From contig OY723258.1 of NCBI GenBank assembly GCA_963210315.1, forward strand, positions 2,294,001 through 2,358,000: a stretch of DNA of 64,000 nt, given 5' to 3'. Of this stretch, positions 31,050-42,345 are shown in pieces. The stretch comes from Rhynchopus euleeides. Taxonomy: Eukaryota; Euglenozoa; Diplonemea; Diplonemida; Diplonemidae. Each line of letters opens with the position of its first letter. Within the stretch, counting starts at the first letter, position 1. The notes beneath the pieces were generated by a model. It saw only the letters and a list, made by a program, of their open reading frames with translations. It did no database searches and was not told the DNA's origin. The position numbers and the translations under genes are program-made.

Positions 31050-31157
31050 TGGGTGGTGAAAGAGCCCACGGGATCACGGGGCTCAGGGGATGGGGAATGC
31101 TCGAGGAAGGAAGCGTCAGAAGGAGACCACAACTACCTTCCCCAAAGTACGATGTAT

Positions 31158-31215
31158 TGCTCCGCCCAGACCCCCCTGTGGCGTATGTCTGGCGCCCAAG
31201 TCCTTTCAAGTTGCA
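31158..31215 (+). repeat. Hairpin-core repeat, truncated copy
   Basis: Only the tail CCGCCCAGACCCCCCTGTGG and the downstream arm GCGCCCAAGTCC are present, just upstream of the intact copy 7. Confidence 0.6.
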
Positions 31216-31238
31216 CGAATCTATCCATCCGCAATGAA

Positions 31239-31295
31239 CAGATGTTCACTACCGTGGCCTCCGGCGGCTGGGGGGCTCCGCCCCCCAGACCCCCT
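31239..31295 (+). repeat. Hairpin-core dispersed repeat, copy 7
   Basis: Core and hairpin intact; ends GACCCCCTGG. Confidence 0.85.
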
Positions 31296-31484
31296 GGCAG
31301 CCGAACTGTGTGGCACAGCGGTCCCTGCCGATCCACGCGTTTCGCTCAGAAGCAAGGCTATTAGTGCCTTCGGAGGTACTAACAGCCTTGCCAGAAGTGC
31401 AGTGATCTGCCCTCTCAAGGAGAGGTAGCCAATGTGTACCTCCCGAGGGGGCGCGAAGCACCCCCGAGGGGCACCTCCCGACGG

Positions 31485-31662
31485 AAAAGCGCCCTATCAC
31501 TTCACAGCTACAACCGCTCTGATGAATTTCCTTTTGTTTGTTGCGTTGACACAAAACCCTGAACTGATCACACCCTGAGCCTGATGAAGGGTGGGGTTAG
31601 TGTATAGAGCACGTTTGGTTGCAGCTGTGGTGGGGTGCTTTCCGCTCACACGAGTGTGCTTA
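31485..31662 (-). repeat. Solo A-B unit of the VIPER-like element
   Basis: Reverse complement of the A2-B2 unit (23591-23782), almost identical apart from a 10 bp deletion in the A/B overlap (GCTTCTACAC missing). It is flanked by an A-run, that is a T-run on its own strand, like the full element. It has no internal coding sequence. Confidence 0.88.
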
Positions 31663-32403
31663 ATAAAAAAAATTCCCGAATTCCCAAAACCCTAAATAAA
31701 ACTTCGCCCACCCCACACGGGATCGGTGGGCGATAGCGAACGCCCTGTGCTGTCTCCGACTCGGAAATTCCGCAAGATTCTGATATATACTCCTGAGCTG
31801 GTGCAGGGGGGAGCACCTCTCTTTGCCAACACACATCAACCAAGGTGACTTTGAAGGTCGGAGTCCTAGAGGTAGCAAGGGGCTGGATGGGGGGTGGGTA
31901 CAAACGGCACTTCAGCCTTTGTCTGCAAATGGTCTGGGGTATGGGTCAGGGTTTGGGCGGGGGTGGGGGTGGGGTGTGTGTGTGTTAGTTTTGTATAAAG
32001 AAATGCATGTCACCACAACTGTTTCTTATTTTTTTCGAACCCCCCCCATCCCCATCCCCCCCCGCCCCCCCGCCACCCTCTTCCCCCCCCTCCGCGCACC
32101 AGACGCGAACACACGCGAGCGCATCGCACGAAGCAGCAAAAGATAATTCCGCGATTGCCAACAAAAAAAACATGCAAAAAAAACGAAAAATAAAGAAGTC
32201 CAGAACAGGAAGTTTCCAGAAGCTCACAAAATGATGGTTCCGAAGCTGGACTCTCGTGAGACGGATGCAAAAACATGTTGCTCGGAATTGTTTTGACACA
32301 ACGGGCTTCCCACCCCGGTGTCGGCCCCTCTCCCCCCGCACATGCTCAAGCTGTCCGCCATCCTGCCTGTGCGATCACCCACCACACCAGGCACACAGCA
32401 ACA

Positions 32404-33057
32404 ATGGAGGGTGTGAAGAAGGCACACGTCCAGGGGCAGGCGCCGGACTTCAAGTCCATGGCGCTGATGCCCGGTGGGTCCTTCAAGGAGCTGTCCCTTG
32501 CAGACTACAAGGGGAGGTATCTGGTGCTGTTCTTCTACCCGCTGGACTTCACCTTCGTGTGCCCCACGGAGATCACGCAGTTTAGCGACAGGGTTGCTGA
32601 CTTCGAGAAGGAAGGGGCTGCGGTGGTGGGGTGCAGCATCGACAGCCACTTCGCGCACCTGGCGTGGTCGCAGACTGCGCGCAGCGAGGGTGGTATTGCA
32701 GGCATGCAGATTCCACTGCTGGCTGACGTGACGCACAACATCTGCAAGTCGTACGGCGTGCAGTCGGAAGGCGGTGTTGCACTGCGTGGTGTGTTCATTA
32801 TCGATGGCAACCAGCGCGTGCGTTCGATGATCGTCAACGACCTGCCTGTGGGGCGGAATGTGGACGAAGTGCTTCGTATCGTGAAGGCGTTCAAGTACAC
32901 TGACGCACACGGCGACGTGATGCCCTGCAACTGGACCCCCGGCTCCAAGACCATGAAGGCCGACCCTGTCAAGTCACAGGAGTACTTCTCCAAGGTCTCC
33001 GGCACCAAGCGTGGCGCTGATGTGGCACAGGGGGCGAGTAAGCGCAACAGGAACTGA
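32404..33057 (+). CDS. Typical 2-Cys peroxiredoxin
   Basis: 217 residues, single exon. The peroxidatic cysteine is C53 in DFTFVCPTEI, with the active-site Pro/Thr before it; the resolving cysteine is in DVMPCNW near residue 174. The GGLG-like loop (SEGGIAGMQIPLL) and the C-terminal YF (QEYFSKVS) are both present, which in this family makes the enzyme sensitive to over-oxidation. The sequence has no targeting peptide, so it is probably cytosolic. It ends basic (KRNRN). In trypanosomatids this enzyme is tryparedoxin peroxidase, reducing hydroperoxides with electrons from trypanothione; which donor is used here cannot be read from the sequence. No intron. Confidence 0.96.
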   Translation: MEGVKKAHVQGQAPDFKSMALMPGGSFKELSLADYKGRYLVLFFYPLDFTFVCPTEITQFSDRVADFEKEGAAVVGCSIDSHFAHLAWSQTARSEGGIAGMQIPLLADVTHNICKSYGVQSEGGVALRGVFIIDGNQRVRSMIVNDLPVGRNVDEVLRIVKAFKYTDAHGDVMPCNWTPGSKTMKADPVKSQEYFSKVSGTKRGADVAQGASKRNRN

Positions 33058-33179
33058 GCCCCGCGTGCTGTGCGGGCAGATATTTCATGACCAGGTCCGG
33101 TCCGTGCTGCTGCAACATGATTCATGTGTGGCGACCAAATATTCTGGGCGGTGTTAGCCGACGGTTAGCTGAACAGCAA

Positions 33180-34686
33180 TTGCACCAGTATCGCTTCCGA
33201 AGGATTACCCAACACGGGGTGACACCGGTTTCGATGCGGGCTCTTCGTGCCCCCCCCCCCCCCCCCTAGGGGGGGTCAAATGGGGGTGACAAACACGATT
33301 TTTCAAAAAACCGGCGCAGAGGCCCCAAAGCCCCCGTAAACCCTCCAAACCCCCCCAGATCGGTCCGGAAACCCATCGAACCCCACTTTTCCACCATTCC
33401 GGGCACCTCAGGTGCCCGAATTGGGGTACCTAAATTTTGTGCCACCGTTTGGTACCGTACAGTGCCACTGTGTGGGAGGTTGGAAAAGAAAATGCCCCAA
33501 CACACCACATCTGAGGGTTGCAATGCATGTTGCTTGCCAACCACGTCATCCGGTGGGTGTCAGGCGCTATGTAGGTGGCATGAGCCAGGTCTTCGATGTG
33601 TTCTGGCTTGTATATATACCTCCCTGCCTGCGGCACAGGCACTGCCTTTGTCCCCCACACCAGCCACAGAGAGCGTATTGTACTCGGTCCACGGTTGCTG
33701 ATTCATTGTGATGCGTTGTATCCTCGAGTGAACGTCACACACTAGTGGCACCACCACCCGCCATCCGAGAGCTGTATTGACTTTGCGCGCTTCCGTTGTA
33801 TTCACCTCGCCACGCATATTGCACCGTTCAGTACCAGTGCTCTTGGGCCAGGCAAAGTAGACCGCAGCAACTACCAATTCTGGCACAATGGGTACCACGA
33901 CAGCGCACTTCATGTGTTCCCGGAATGTACAGCTCGTGTTGCAACAGTCGTTGTCAACACATCCCGGTTGTGGAGCACTGCTGCACAGGAATCACACGAC
34001 CATCTGGACTGTTCCGTACCTACAGGCAGCCTCCCGGTGCATGGTGGCAGGGAGGTATATATACAAGCCAGAACACATCGAAGACCTGGCTAATGCCACC
34101 TACATAGCGCCTGACACCCACCGGATGACGTGGTTGGCAAGCAACATGCATTGCAACCCTCAGATGTGGTGTGTTGGGGCATTTTCTTTTCCAACCTCCC
34201 ACACAGTGGCACTGTACGGTACCAAACGGTGGCACAAAATTTAGGTACCCCAATTCGGGCACCTGAGGTGCCCGGAATGGTGGAAAAGTGGGGTTCGATG
34301 GGTTTCCGGACCGATCTGGGGGGGTTTGGAGGGTTTACGGGGGCTTTGGGGCCTCTGCGCCGGTTTTTTGAAAAATCGTGTTTGTCCACGTAAAAGGGTG
34401 GCATTTGACCCCCCCTACCCCCCCCCCCCCCCGCGTCTCTTCAGCAAACCGGGTAATGGGACCAGGGGTGTCACAGGTGGGGTTGGGAGGGGGCAAAGGT
34501 AAGAAGGGAAGTTGCTTTTCATCTAACACTGACACGCGAAATCAGAAAAGAAGGCGGTGTTTATCGCCCCCTTGCTGCGACACGACACTAAGTCGGGGCG
34601 CTCCAAGATACTGAGGCTGACATGTGTGCGTGTGTGGTTATGAAGTTTTAAGGCGGTGTCGCCCTGCACGGGCAGTAGCACCTCCC
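33180..34686 (+). repeat. Tandem unit 1, split by the foldback element
   Basis: Left half 33180-33266 (GTATCGCTTCCGAAGGATT, GTGACACCGGTTTCGA, CTCTTCGTGC then C-run) and right half 34418-34686 (GCGTCTCTTCAGC, CTGACACGCGAAATCA, CGCCCCCTTGCTGCGACA, CCTGCACGGGC). Together about 356 bp, matching unit 2. Confidence 0.82.
33267..34417 (+). mobile_element. 1.15 kb foldback/MITE-like element, copy 1
   Basis: Terminal inverted repeats of about 362 bp (33267-33628) and 372 bp (34046-34417) flank a 417 bp unique centre. Ends read TAGGGGGGGTCAAAT and its complement. Both sides are TA within poly(C). The repeats include the palindrome GGGCACCTCAGGTGCCC. Frames inside reach only about 120 codons with no transposase motif, so it is non-autonomous. 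It is inserted in unit 1 of a duplicated sequence whose other copy is empty. Confidence 0.9.
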
Positions 34687-35052
34687 CTTCAGTATCGCAC
34701 TCCCGAAGGATTCCCCAACACGACGTGACACCGGTTTCGACGCGTACTCTTCGTACCCCTCCCCCCGGCCGCGTCTCTTCAGCGAAGAACCGGGGATAAT
34801 CGGACCAGGGCTAGCTAAACCCTGGTGGTGTCACGGGTGGGGTTGGAGAGGGAGAAAAAGGAAGAAATGAAGTTGCGAAAAAGTCAAACACTGACACGTG
34901 AAATCAATAAAAAGGGTGGTATATATCGCCCCCTTGCTGCGACGAAGACACTAAATAGTCAGGCCGCTTCAAGAGTCTTGAGGGCTTGTGTGTGCGTGTG
35001 TGTGTTGATCACTTTTTAAGGTGGGTTAACCCTGCACGGGCCCTATCCCACC
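34687..35052 (+). repeat. Tandem unit 2 (empty site)
   Basis: About 366 bp, aligns with unit 1 throughout. At the place of the foldback element it has only ACCCCTCCCCCCGGCC between CTCTTCGT and GCGTCTCTTCAGC. Confidence 0.82.
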
Positions 35053-35399
35053 CTGTGTGTGTGTGTGTGAACCTGGCAACAGCCAAAACGTCTCATTTTG
35101 TTTTTAGAAACGTTTCCAACGAACATAACCTGAGATGACGCCTCACGCACGGCAGGCAGCGAAATACAGCAGTATAATGCAGTGCCTGGATGGTTGGTTG
35201 CCACGTGCGCATCTCCTCTGACGGGGCCAACAGCAGGACCAGGCACAGAGACCAAGCACGGCGCACCCTCCCCCTATCCTGCATCACTGGAATCAGGGGG
35301 GGAAGCCCCTCCTGTTGAGGCTGAACACACCGGGGTGGGCATGACCCGGCCTTGGACCACCCACCCACCCAACCCTTCATAGGGCTAGCTCCCGTACAC

Positions 35400-37465
35400 A
35401 TGTCTCCCGATGGGCGGCAAGCCAAGCGCAGCCATGATGACCTCGACGATGTGACATGGTGGCGCGACAAGCTGTATGCCTTGCCACCTGCCCATGCCGT
35501 GCTGCTCCCCTGCTGTGCATCTGGGCTGTCGATGTTTCTCATGGCAAGTGGGGTTGCATGAGCAGGGCCACATCCTGCGTGGTGATCACATCAGAAGGGT
35601 GGTCTGCACTCCAGTTGACAAGATAACCAAAAATTACGCGCGTGCTATTTCTTGTGCATCGCAATGAAGTTTTTATCTCCATCCACCCGTGGCACATCCA
35701 CCCCACCACCACAGGGGGTTCTTCTCGTGCGGCTATGCACCGGATCTATTCCCGGGCCGGTCTGAGCAGCAGCGATTTTTGGGTGATCATGCCAAGCGGG
35801 AGGACAGCTCCGTGGTCTTCATCTATGGCCCCCCTGGCACCGGAAAGACAGCGTTGGTGATGAACCAGACGCGGAAGCACTACAGGTGTGTGGTTGCTGG
35901 TGGGAAATCTGCTGTTGCTCCAATGAGTTGTGGGGGGGGGGGGGGGCGGGGGGAGGAAGGGGTTTCGACTTGACTCCGTATGCACAACACCAACACCAAC
36001 ACACAGCGAACAAGCAACGCTGCACCTATCCTGCAGCAGCATACGAAGTCCTCGCCAGTTGCTCGACCGACTTGTGAAATGGATTGGGTGCGAAAGCTAT
36101 GAATCCATCACAGAGCAGTGGGAGCACGTGCACCGCCTGCTGATACCGACGGAACGCAGAGGTGAAGAAGAGTCTGAAGAAGGCGGTGAAGAAGAGGAGG
36201 AAGACGAAGAGGACGAGGAGGACGAGGAGGAGCAGACCCCGGAAGAAGCGCTCAACCTCATGACAGTCGCAAAGCTGACGGAGCTTGCCAGAAGCAAGGA
36301 TGTCAAACTGCCCAACGGGCGGAAGGCCCTGAAGGTGCAGGCCCTGCTAGACGCAGGCGTGGTGCCCCCCGGCTGTGCCGCCCAGGCACCCCCGCCGCAG
36401 CGGAGGTGCCTCGTGCTGGACGAGCTTGACTTCTTCCTCACTGGCAATCCAAATGCGGCGCGCCTTGTCGATGGCAACATCGCTGTCACCGAAAGGAGTA
36501 AGTGCATTACGCTCGTCGATGACCTCGTCGCGCGTGTGCTGCACCCTTCGAACAAGACACTCTTCCTCGTGCTGATCAGCAATGCAGAGCTTGTCCTCCA
36601 GGGCCCTCTGGCGAAGGTGCCTGAGGAGAACCGCATGCACTTTGCCCCTTATGCCGCCGATCACTTGACACAGATCGTCGAGCAGCGGCTCAACGAGGCA
36701 TCCACTACCACCGATGCCATGTTCCAGACGCAGGCAGTCCGCCTGCTCGTGATGAAGGCTCTGAAGACGGGTGGTGGCGACTGCCGCTCGCTGCTCGAGC
36801 ACTTCCGGCTTGCGGTATGGCTGGACAACGCACGCCTTGCTCACCTACCCTCCCACCCCTTCCTGCATAACGAGTGAAGGGACTCTCTTTTTCCTCGACC
36901 TCACTCCCGCACCCCCCCCACCCCATTCCTGCAGATCGACAGCAAATCCCGAAAGGTCAGCACGGGCGGCGGCGCATCTGTCATGTCTGTGCAGGATGCT
37001 GCGATGAGCGCCCCACAACGCGACGACATGCTGCTGTGGCTGCGCGCCATGAGTGACAACGCACGCCTCTTTGTGATCGCCTGCCTGGCGCTGAAGAAGC
37101 GGGGCGTGGCCTGCACCCTGTCGCACGTCTCTGCCGCCTTCAAGAAGATCCACATGCAGTCCATCGGGGAGGCGCCTGACGGCTCGGCAGAACAAATGCA
37201 GCAGCTGCTGACCGAGCTTGCAGGCACACACGACTTTGTCGTGCCTGCAGGGAGCGGCGCCCCTGCCACCCGCAGGCCGACCAAGGCGGCCCGCAAGGCA
37301 CCCAGCAACGCCGACATCGGGTCACGCGTGGTGGAGGTGAAGCCGAGCCTGACCCCCGACCTGGTTTATGCAGCCCTGCGCGCCATCAGCCGCGAGGCGG
37401 GTGAGCCCGACTTCCTCCTCGGCGACGTTCTCCGCAACCACTTCTCCGACGCAGACCTGTCGTAG
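35400..37465 (+). CDS. ORC1/CDC6-like replication initiator ATPase, four exons
   Basis: Exons 35400-35473, 35715-35885, 36007-36814 and 36935-37465 give 527 residues. Donors are GTATGC, GTGTGT and GTATGG. Features: DLFPGRSEQQRFL (initiator-specific lead-in), Walker A VVFIYGPPGTGKTALV, LSCSSIRSPRQLL, Walker B RRCLVLDELDFF, sensor 1 LFLVLISNAEL, sensor 2 GGGDCRSLLEHF, then a C-terminal winged-helix part (LLWLRAMSDNARLFVIACLAL). Between Walker A and B is an insertion: a Glu/Asp run of about 30 residues (near 120-150), then a SAP-like motif (LMTVAKLTELARSKDVKLPN). The class binds origins and loads MCM. The P-loop (PGTGKT) favours ORC1/CDC6 over ORC4/ORC5. The first exon is short; its join is supported by phase and by the restored helix before GFFSCGY. 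Confidence 0.85.
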
Positions 37466-38313
37466 CAGTGTCGGCTGTCGGGTTGCTGTGTGCCGCAGCA
37501 GGGCAGGCCGTGGTGCCTGCTGCTGCTGTGCACCCCCCGGGCATCCTATCCCACATCCTTCACGTGTGTGTGTGTGTGGGGGGTGTGGGGGAAACCTTTT
37601 GAATAATTCTGCCGTAGTCATTCTTGATGCGTTGCCGCCTCTCCCGTTAGAGCATCGATGAGAAGAGGAAGCGCCGCGCCAGTGGAGGGTGTTGTGAGCT
37701 CGCTCGGGTGCGGCCTGCACTCAACATCAATGGAATGGTTGCCGTGTGTGTGCCGATATGCAACCCCCTCTGCCTGAATAGAAAGACCATCTCAGTAGGC
37801 TCATCATCGTGGCCTTGCTTCGCTACATCTTCAATTATTCTGATGATAGCGCATCAGCTCTCGTGCGTTAGCCTCTCGTGGGCTTTCTGTACCATGCGGG
37901 TCCGCGAATCCAACACAGCAAACGCTATATCTTCAATTATTGTGATGACAGGGCCTCGTAGTGATATACTATTATAGACAACACGTAGGGAGGAGGAATG
38001 GCGAACGAAACCCCTGGTTACCCTCATGTTCGTGACGATCGGTCCTCTGACGGCTTGCGAGAGGGGGCCTAGCCGCTTTCAGCGGTTCGTGTGGGGGGGT
38101 GGGGGTGGGCAGAGGCGCCGCATGTCCGGTGTGGCGAGAGACACGATGGTTCCTTCTGCTGCTATCAGCAGAGCTGGCCTCCATCTCTCAGAGGGCAGGT
38201 GTATTTAGAGTAGGTTAGCCTGTTGTCCGCATCCCCCCAACCCCGCGCCGTCTTAAACTTTGCCCCCCCGCGTTGTCTGTGTGCTGTGGTTGATCCTGGT
38301 GTGATTGTGTGGG
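37466..38313. other. Intergenic
   Basis: Two similar motifs (TCTTCAATTATTCTGATGAT near 37829 and TCTTCAATTATTGTGATGAC near 37932) lie 103 bp apart. A TTAG-ending pyrimidine tract at about 37650 precedes a Lys/Arg-rich stretch, but no exon is supported. GT run at 37565-37580 and G-run at 38090-38105. Confidence 0.45.
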
Positions 38314-41300
38314 ATGCATGAAACTGAGAAACTGAGTGATCACATTTCCAACATCCAGCAGAGGGCGCGAATGCCTGTGTCGATTCGATTTGTCAATGTG
38401 TCTCTTGTCGCATCGTGCACCGTGTTGGTTGGGGCGCTGACGGCGGTGCTGGCTCTGACCCGTGCGGATGTTGCGCTGGACGACACCCGGAAGGCGCGCG
38501 ACTTCTCCCTTTCCATTGCCTTTGCCTCGGGGGAAGCTGCAGCTTTGGACCTCGCGAACAGCATGCTGGACTCGAGCAGCGCTGCCACGCTGCGCGACCT
38601 GTCGTCCTACTGGGTGGAGGTTATCAAGCTGACAGACACGGAGTGCAAGCTTGCACAGTACGAGCCTCCCCACGTGTCGGGATCATGGGAATATGCCTTC
38701 TCGAGGCTGAAGTACTTCGCGGCTGCTGTGCAGGCATATGAGGAGCTTTACTCGTTCGCCATCTTGGCCACGTCGAATGCCACGGTCCTGCTGGTCGACC
38801 ATGCCATCACGAGCCCTCGCTCCCCTGACGAGTACCACCATCTGCAGGTGTGGATGCGGCAGCTTCATCCGGACCGTGGCGTGTATGGAGAGATGAACAG
38901 CACAGGCCAGCTGCATATGTTTGATGCTTACGACACAGAGGTGGGGTGTGAGCACAATGCGAGCGCTCGTGCCCTCGCCAACGGGACGCTGCTCGTCTCC
39001 CCATGCCGCACACTTGTGAACCAAGGTGGGTCTAGGCTGTACAAACATCTGGACCTGCCCCTAAACCGCGTCGCTGTTTCAGACATGCGCCCAGGCCACA
39101 TGACGCAGATCACTCACGTGGTGTGCAGGTACGGCAACAGTGCGACGGGGGAGGAGTATGGGCATGTGGTCAGCACGGCGTCGACACATCTGATCCAGAA
39201 GTTTCTGCGGAAGGTGCATCTCACAGAGTACGGCCGGGTGTTCCTTGTTGTAAGGTCGCATTTCTTCGAGCTGAAACCGAGCAAAGAGAGCGACCCCTTC
39301 ATACTGGCAGGCACATCCCACGGCAGGTATGCAACCAGCTTGCCGTCGCCACTTCACTCCCGCCATCCCCCGCAGCTCGTACGGCATCTCCGACAAGTTT
39401 GTCCGCTTGGGGTACACCGACATACGGGTCCCACTTCCTGCGGCGAACTGCTCTGACCACCTCGTTGCGAACGCGTCAGTCATGCTTCGGGAGCTGGGGG
39501 AGGACGGCATGCACAGCACCAATGGGTACGAGCTTCTGTTGGCGTCTGGCCGTGCCGAGATGCGGACTCTGAACACATCTCGGTTTCCGTTTGGAGAGGC
39601 CTTCTTCGTCAGGTATGGGTTTTGCGATGTTGCCACCTTCCACGCCAACCACACACAGCGTGAAGACCTTCCGGGTGCCCCAGGGGCCGGAGTGGTACGT
39701 CGTCTCACTGGTCGACAAGGAGGAGATCCTTGGCAACTTTGAACGCAGCAGGGCGGCTGCCATAGCTACCATCTCCAAGAACCAAGATGCCGTAGATAGC
39801 GACATGACCTCAGCCCGTGTCGTTGTGTGTGTCGTGCTCATCGTCGTCACGCTCTCTGCCATTGCGCTGTCCTGTTTTCTTGTGTTCCGCGTCACAGAGC
39901 CGCTGCTGCAGTTAATGCGGTCGATGTCCCAGGTGGCGGTGATGAAGTTCGAGTACCTGGACTCCCCTCAGAGACCCAGCACCATCACGGAGGTGCGCAA
40001 CATGATGGATTCCTTCGAGGCAATGGTTGCCAACCTGCGCGAGTACAAGACCTTCATCCCTGCAGCCCTCTTCGAGACGTCCCCCCATCTGGGCCCGTCA
40101 GTTGTCGACTACACGAAGGTGCCTGGGCTGGAAACTCGTGTTGCAGCAGTAGTGTTCACCGACATCCAAGGGTCGACACGTCTGTGGGAGCTGTGCCCGC
40201 ACGGCATGCATGCAGCCCTCAGTGTGCACAACAGCATCATGCGCGAAGAGATCCTCAACAAGGACGGGTACGAAGTGAAGACCATCGGCGACTCATTCAT
40301 GGCAACCTTCTCCAACATCAGGAATGCGGTGTGCTTCGGGCTCAGTGTGCAGGAACGGCTGCGCGATGCCACGTGGCCTGACAGCCTGCTGCAGCTGCGC
40401 TGTTGTGCAGTGTCCCCTATGGAAGACTCCGCTGGCATCTGCGTGCGTGTGGGTGTGAATTACGGCGATGTGACTGTGGAGTGGAATGAACTTGTCGGAC
40501 GCTACGACTATTTCGGCTCCACTGTGAACCGCGCCGCGAGGTTGGAGGCGGCATGTCTCGGGGGGACCGTGGCAGTGCCCGCCGCCGCCCTGCCACACCT
40601 GGCGTCCCTGCAGGATGAGATGGTGTCAATTTGCATGGGCCCCCGCAAACTGAAGGGCATCGACGAGGCCATAGAGCTGTACGCCCTGGTGCCTGCACGC
40701 CTCCGCATGCGTGTCCTGCGCATACGCGAGCAACTCGGGAACCCCCTGATGGCAAAGCGCAACAATGCGTCTTCCGAAGTTTCCGTGTCGTCACGGGTCT
40801 CCACCACGAGCAGCGATGCCCCTCAACTGTCGCCGCATTTCTCCGACGGCCTGGTGGCTATCGATAAGGCGACCGTCGCGCTGACCTCCGCAGATGACGG
40901 AGGTTTGACATTTTCTCTGCCGATAGACCTGAGCCAGTCACTTACCGGCATTTCGGCTGCTGCGGAGCGCACCAACGGTACAATGTTGTCTGTCACAGGG
41001 TCCACAGTGGCCGTCGGATGGAACGTCATGCAGAAATGTGGCGATCACACTGACAGCGGGTTCCGCTTTGTGGGGCTCCTCACCCGCCGTGTGCATGAAA
41101 TGCAGTGTGGCATTTCGACGGGATCTGTGCACGCAGGTTACGTGCGTGTGTCAGGTCAGCGCTACCTCACTGCATGCGGCACTGTCATGCAGCGATGCTT
41201 CGACCTGTTCGCCCTGACTAAGACGTACAGTGTGTCCACACTGTACGCCACAGACGACAACGCTGCAGTGGATGTGTTGTGTGACGGGCGCTTTCTCCGG

Positions 41301-41588
41301 CCAGTCGGGGAGCTCGTTGACACCCCTACCATCGTGTACCAGGTGCACTGCGATCGGGTGCAGGAGTGGAGCGAGAACAAGCATGTGCCGCTGTTGGCCC
41401 CACTCCGGGGATCAAGGGTCCAGGAGGAAGGGGACAAATATGATGCCTGGGGGCCCTTGTACAGACTGGCGTACGACACCCGCGACCTCCAGATGCTGCA
41501 GCGCCTGTCTGAAGGCGACCCTGCCGTGTCGTGCGTGTCGGAGGGTTTTCGCAACAGAGTACAGGTCGTTGGCGGTGGGCCGCCATGA
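38314..41588 (+). CDS. Receptor-type adenylate cyclase, three exons, with second degenerate cyclase domain
   Basis: Exons 38314-39326, 39376-39612 and 39659-41588 give 1059 residues. Introns are 49 bp (GTATGC) and 46 bp (GTATGG). N-terminal membrane segment (about residues 25-50: FVNVSLVASCTVLVGALTAV), then a large extracellular Cache-like sensor with NxS/T sites. A second membrane segment follows (about 471-495: VVVCVVLIVVTLSAIALSCF), then a HAMP-like linker. The class III cyclase domain has metal Asp in VVFTDIQGST (about D585) and KTIGDSF (about D628). The Lys in EVKTIGD and the Asp in RYDYFGSTVNRAARL fit an ATP-specific (cAMP-forming) site. From about residue 830 to 1010 lies a second cyclase-like fold (GISTGSVHAGYVRVSG, YLTACGTVMQRCFDL) lacking the metal aspartates. 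The first half of the FTDI..GDSF region is close in style to kinetoplastid receptor cyclases. Confidence 0.9.
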
Positions 41589-42345
41589 CTGAATTCTCGT
41601 TCTATCCCCACGTAATTATTGCTCGAAAAACTGGTTTCTTTCACAAGGTCGCAGTCCCGACCTCCACATTTGCTGATCTTCCCCGCCTCATTATTTACAC
41701 GCCCCTTCGGGCAACACACTACACCGCTCCCTGTTCTACTTGTCCCTGGATTAACTTCATGGGGCGCCTTCGCTCTGCCGCTGTTGTAGCTGTCAGTGTG
41801 ACCCATTCTTTTGTGAAGGGCACTCACGTTTCTGCACTGAGTGAAGCCATGACTTATTACTCCCCGCCTGCATAAACCCCGTTGCCTTTCCTGGTTGAAC
41901 AGTCTTGTCCGTGCACCTCGGCACCGCTTGTTACACAGAAAAGTCTTGTGAGTGAACTCCACATTCCATGATTTCAATTGCCTTCTGGCAGTATTGTGTG
42001 CGCCACACCCCATTGGGCTGCAACCAAAAAGAAGAATCGGGCCCTAAAAAAAACGACACGCGAGGATGGTGTACCTGAAATCCCGTATATACCGTACGAA
42101 AGAACTACGAAATACGGGGTAGGGAGTCGTTTTTTATTTTGGGTGGCACTTTTTTTTGGGGTGGTATTTTTGGGGGGGTGCCTGCAATGTTTGAGGTGAC
42201 CCAACAAGCCCAGGGTGCGATGCAGCAAAGAGACGAGTCATGTCCCGTTGATATCACCTCACAAAATCGCCTTGCTACCACTTCAGCATCCACACACCTA
42301 CGACACATGACACACCCAGCAGATCAGTTCTAACAGCATCCCTCA

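Larger units (their letters stand above)
23783..32403. other. Repeat-rich, gene-poor region
   Basis: No protein-coding gene is supported over 8.6 kb. The stretch holds hairpin-core repeats, a tandem array, GC hairpins, a solo retroelement end and long homopolymers, listed separately. Unexplained parts (24160-24780, 26410-27360, 27660-29440, 29580-30640 and 31665-32400) show no conserved frames, only AT- or C/G-runs. The last 400 bp carry a C-rich tract (32040-32100) that may feed the acceptor of the peroxiredoxin gene. Confidence 0.5.
33058..35399. other. Intergenic with duplicated unit and foldback element
   Basis: Contains the two repeat units and the foldback element listed below. The rest (35053-35399) has GT repeats and a C-rich stretch ending in TTCATAG at 35381, a possible acceptor before the ORC1/CDC6-like gene. 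No gene of its own. Confidence 0.5.

Noticed and set aside
23851..31295. Short frames reading FTTVASGGWGAPPPRPP in many places
   Set aside because: They are translations of the dispersed hairpin repeat in several frames, without shared starts or longer context.
33267..34417. Transposase gene inside the foldback element
   Set aside because: Frames of 80-120 codons come from the inverted repeats and centre; none carries transposase motifs.
37829..37960. C/D snoRNA candidates at two TGATGA motifs
   Set aside because: No matching CTGA D boxes at proper distance and no terminal stem; only a short direct repeat is supported.
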